The notes below the pieces were generated by a model. The model was not told the origin of the DNA. It was given only the letters and a program-made list of their open reading frames with translations, and made no database searches. A DNA stretch of 36,480 nt, taken from NCBI GenBank assembly GCA_002315675.1, contig DCHP01000111.1:1-36480 (forward strand), given 5' to 3'. Source of the DNA: Rikenellaceae bacterium UBA1749. GTDB lineage: Bacteria > Bacteroidota > Bacteroidia > Bacteroidales > Rikenellaceae. Below, piece after piece: positions 34,251 through 36,480 of the stretch (the stretch's first letter is position 1; every line of letters begins with the position of its first letter). The position numbers and the translations under genes were made by a program.

Positions 34251-36455
34251 TTAGTTCAAATTGTATGTCTCACCTTTTACAGTTGCCTTTACATATACAC
34301 CGTCACACTTTCCAGGCTGGCCGCCACCTATAAATAATGTTATATCTTCGGCTTTCTCAATCAGGTTTCCTCTATTGTCAGTAAGGGCCAGGTCTTCTGG
34401 TTTGAGTTTGAACTCAAATTCTTTTGTCTCGCCTTTTTTAAGGTTGATGCGCTGGAATCCCTTAAGGGCACAGATAGGAATAATCTGCTGGATTGACTTG
34501 TTGTGTATTACATACAATTGAAGAACTTCATCTCCATCTCTGGAACCTGTATTTGTAATACTTCCTTTAATGGAAAGTTCCTTTCCAGTCTCACATTCAA
34601 CTTTTTCATCGGCCTGATATCCAAAAGTTGTATAGCTTAATCCGTAACCGAATGGATATTGAACATCGCCTGCGAAATAGCGGTAGGTTCTGTTGCGCAT
34701 AGAATAGTCTGTGAATGCAGGTAGGTCGTTTTCGCTTCGGTAAATTGTGATAGGAAGTTTTCCGGATGGATTATAGTCTCCGAATATTACATCCGTGACG
34801 GCGTTTCCGGCCTGTCCAGGGTACCACGCCTGGATGATCGCTGCAGCATTTTTCTCTGCCCACGTTTGAGTCACTGCAGAACCTGACATGTTGACTACAA
34901 TAATAGGACGGTTTGTCTTTCCAAGTTCACTAAGAAGTTCAGTCTGAACCTTAGGGACCTCAAGTATTGTACGGTCACCGCTGAAGAAACCTTCAGCGCT
35001 GGCTCCGGCATCACCAAGTTCGCCTTCAAGTGTCGGACTGATACCTCCGACAAATATAATTACATCGGCTTTCTTTGCTTTTGCTGCTATTTCAGCATAG
35101 GATGGTGTATCTTTTATCTTGCTTGTCCAGTCACATCCCTTGATGTAATCAATAACAACCTTGTCTCCAAAACGTTTCTTCAGACTCTTGTAAGGAGTTA
35201 TGATCTCTGTAGGAAAACCATTGTAGTTGCCAAGCTGAACTGTGTCGTTATCTGCATTTGGTCCGATAATTGCGATTCTTTTAATTTTTGATGCATCTAG
35301 TGGCAGATAGTTGTTCTTGTTCTTGAGAAGAACCATAGACTCTCTTGCCATTTTGTCTGCAAGTTCTTTATGCTGTTGGCATTCAATAACTTCTTTACCT
35401 ATCTTGGAATATGGAACTATATCCTGAGGATCAAAAAATCCTAGTTTGAAAAAGACCTTTAGGTCTCTTGCAAGTGAAACATTCAGATTCTTCTCTGATA
35501 GCATACCTCTTTCTACGGCATTTACAAGTGAAGTATAACTGTCTCCGCATTCCATGTCGGTCCCGGAGATGACGGCATCACTTGCCGCTGATACAGCGTC
35601 TGGATGGGTTTTGTGAGTCTTGTAGAAATTTGGAACTGCCCAACAGTCGGATACCTGATAACCTGTAAATCCAAGCTGGTTTCTTAGAATGTCCACAAGG
35701 AGTTTGTCGTTTCCACAGCAAGGCACTCCGTCTATTCGGTTGTATGCGCACATGACTCCAGCGACATCACTTTCTTTAATGGCCAGTCGAAATGCCGATA
35801 TGTAAGTGTCCCATAAATCGTATTCAGATGGTCTGGCATCAAAAATATGTCGTTCCGATTCTGGACCGCTATGTACGGCAAAGTGTTTTAGGCAGGCAGC
35901 TGCTTTGTAATAAGTGGGGTCATTCCCCTGAATACCTCCGACAAAAGCTACAGCCAGTTTCCCGGTTAGATATGGGTCCTCCCCGTAAGTTTCCTGACCT
36001 CTTCCCCATCTTGGATCTCTGAAAATATTAATATTAGGTGACCAATATGTCAGTCCTCTGTATATTTCTCCTGTCTTGTGATCTTTAAAGTCCTGGTTGA
36101 ATATAGCTCTACCTTCTGTTGAAACACAATTTCCAACATCCTTTAATGTTTCGGTGTCAAAAGATGCAGCCATTCCAATAGCCTGAGGAAAAACTGTTGT
36201 TTTTTCGGATGTTCTTGCGACGCCATGTAAACCTTCGTTCCACCAGTTGAATGCTGGAATGCCCAGCCTTTCAATGGCTGGAGACTTAAATCTCATAAGT
36301 TGTGCTTTTTCCTCAAGAGTCAGTCTTGAGATTAAATCTGCAACTCTGGCATCAATGTCAAGAGTCGGATCCTGATATGGATATTTCCCTTGAGCGCTCA
36401 CATTCAATGAAATCATTGAAAACGAAATCATTATAAAACATACTAACTTTTTCAT
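34251..36455 (-). CDS. GH3 family beta-glycosidase, secreted (beta-xylosidase/beta-glucosidase type)
   Basis: This 734-residue protein has a signal peptide (MKKLVCFIMISFSMISLNVSAQG), a GH3 N-terminal TIM barrel with nucleophile D270 in GYQVSDCWAV, the substrate-binding KHF at 190-192, and NWWNEGLHGVAR (about 70-81), a block common in GH3 beta-xylosidases and related beta-glucosidases. The alpha/beta sandwich domain and a C-terminal fibronectin III-like domain (about 620-720) complete the usual three-domain layout. The specific sugar cannot be read. Length is normal and the gene is complete, starting 25 bases from the window edge. Its promoter lies outside or at the edge. Confidence 0.94.
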   Translation of the reverse strand: MKKLVCFIMISFSMISLNVSAQGKYPYQDPTLDIDARVADLISRLTLEEKAQLMRFKSPAIERLGIPAFNWWNEGLHGVARTSEKTTVFPQAIGMAASFDTETLKDVGNCVSTEGRAIFNQDFKDHKTGEIYRGLTYWSPNINIFRDPRWGRGQETYGEDPYLTGKLAVAFVGGIQGNDPTYYKAAACLKHFAVHSGPESERHIFDARPSEYDLWDTYISAFRLAIKESDVAGVMCAYNRIDGVPCCGNDKLLVDILRNQLGFTGYQVSDCWAVPNFYKTHKTHPDAVSAASDAVISGTDMECGDSYTSLVNAVERGMLSEKNLNVSLARDLKVFFKLGFFDPQDIVPYSKIGKEVIECQQHKELADKMARESMVLLKNKNNYLPLDASKIKRIAIIGPNADNDTVQLGNYNGFPTEIITPYKSLKKRFGDKVVIDYIKGCDWTSKIKDTPSYAEIAAKAKKADVIIFVGGISPTLEGELGDAGASAEGFFSGDRTILEVPKVQTELLSELGKTNRPIIVVNMSGSAVTQTWAEKNAAAIIQAWYPGQAGNAVTDVIFGDYNPSGKLPITIYRSENDLPAFTDYSMRNRTYRYFAGDVQYPFGYGLSYTTFGYQADEKVECETGKELSIKGSITNTGSRDGDEVLQLYVIHNKSIQQIIPICALKGFQRINLKKGETKEFEFKLKPEDLALTDNRGNLIEKAEDITLFIGGGQPGKCDGVYVKATVKGETYNLN

Positions 36456-36480
36456 CTAGTTTTCTTTTTTCTTACAAAAA

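Overview
The window looks like chromosomal DNA of a gut-type Bacteroidales bacterium (Bacteroides/Prevotella relatives). The reasons are AT-rich intergenic DNA, repeated matches to the Bacteroidetes promoter signature (TTTG, about 20 bases, then TAnnTTTG), a lack of strong Shine-Dalgarno sites, gut-type glycoside hydrolases (GH92, GH89, GH3) and core genes typical of the phylum. No rRNA, tRNA, insertion sequence, prophage or CRISPR array was seen. The genus is inference only.

Layout. Positions 1-2170 hold groL-groS (minus strand) with tandem terminators downstream. Positions 2295-8286 hold a small glycan-degradation locus: a minus-strand pair (clan GH-A hydrolase, then GH92 alpha-mannosidase) divergent from a plus-strand GH89 lipoprotein, with a perfect inverted repeat between the two promoters. 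Positions 8660-13793 (plus) hold queD-polA and then a stand-alone trpB2. Positions 13936-19057 (minus) hold thrA-truB-queA-radical SAM, divergent from argB-birA (19145-20604). Positions 20576-22764 (minus) hold cobW-nadA. Positions 23007-32761 are a run of nucleotide-synthesis genes in the minus-strand order purC-purB-carA-carB-guaA-purA, covering IMP to AMP and GMP as well as carbamoyl phosphate. Positions 33016-36455 hold a two-helix small membrane protein, an SPFH/prohibitin-like protein and a GH3 beta-glycosidase.

The strongest discovery is upstream of trpB2. The sequence shows a full ribosome-mediated tryptophan attenuator. A consensus promoter is followed by a 15-codon leader peptide with tandem Trp codons, whose stop codon sits in the loop of hairpin 1:2. 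A segment 2 can pair instead with a second copy of segment 1, and a 3:4 terminator with a U-tract ends 17 bases before the trpB2 start. This places an orphan TrpB2 (indole to tryptophan) under Trp-tRNA control.

A second leader, upstream of carAB, has a promoter box, a 33-codon ORF, a U9 terminator and a 28-codon ORF that overlaps the carA start as ATGA. It may be another attenuator, but its signal cannot be read from the sequence. A degenerate repeat of about 70 bases occurs in two intergenic regions 24.5 kb apart, and a short motif (TGATATAGGA) recurs in intergenic DNA.
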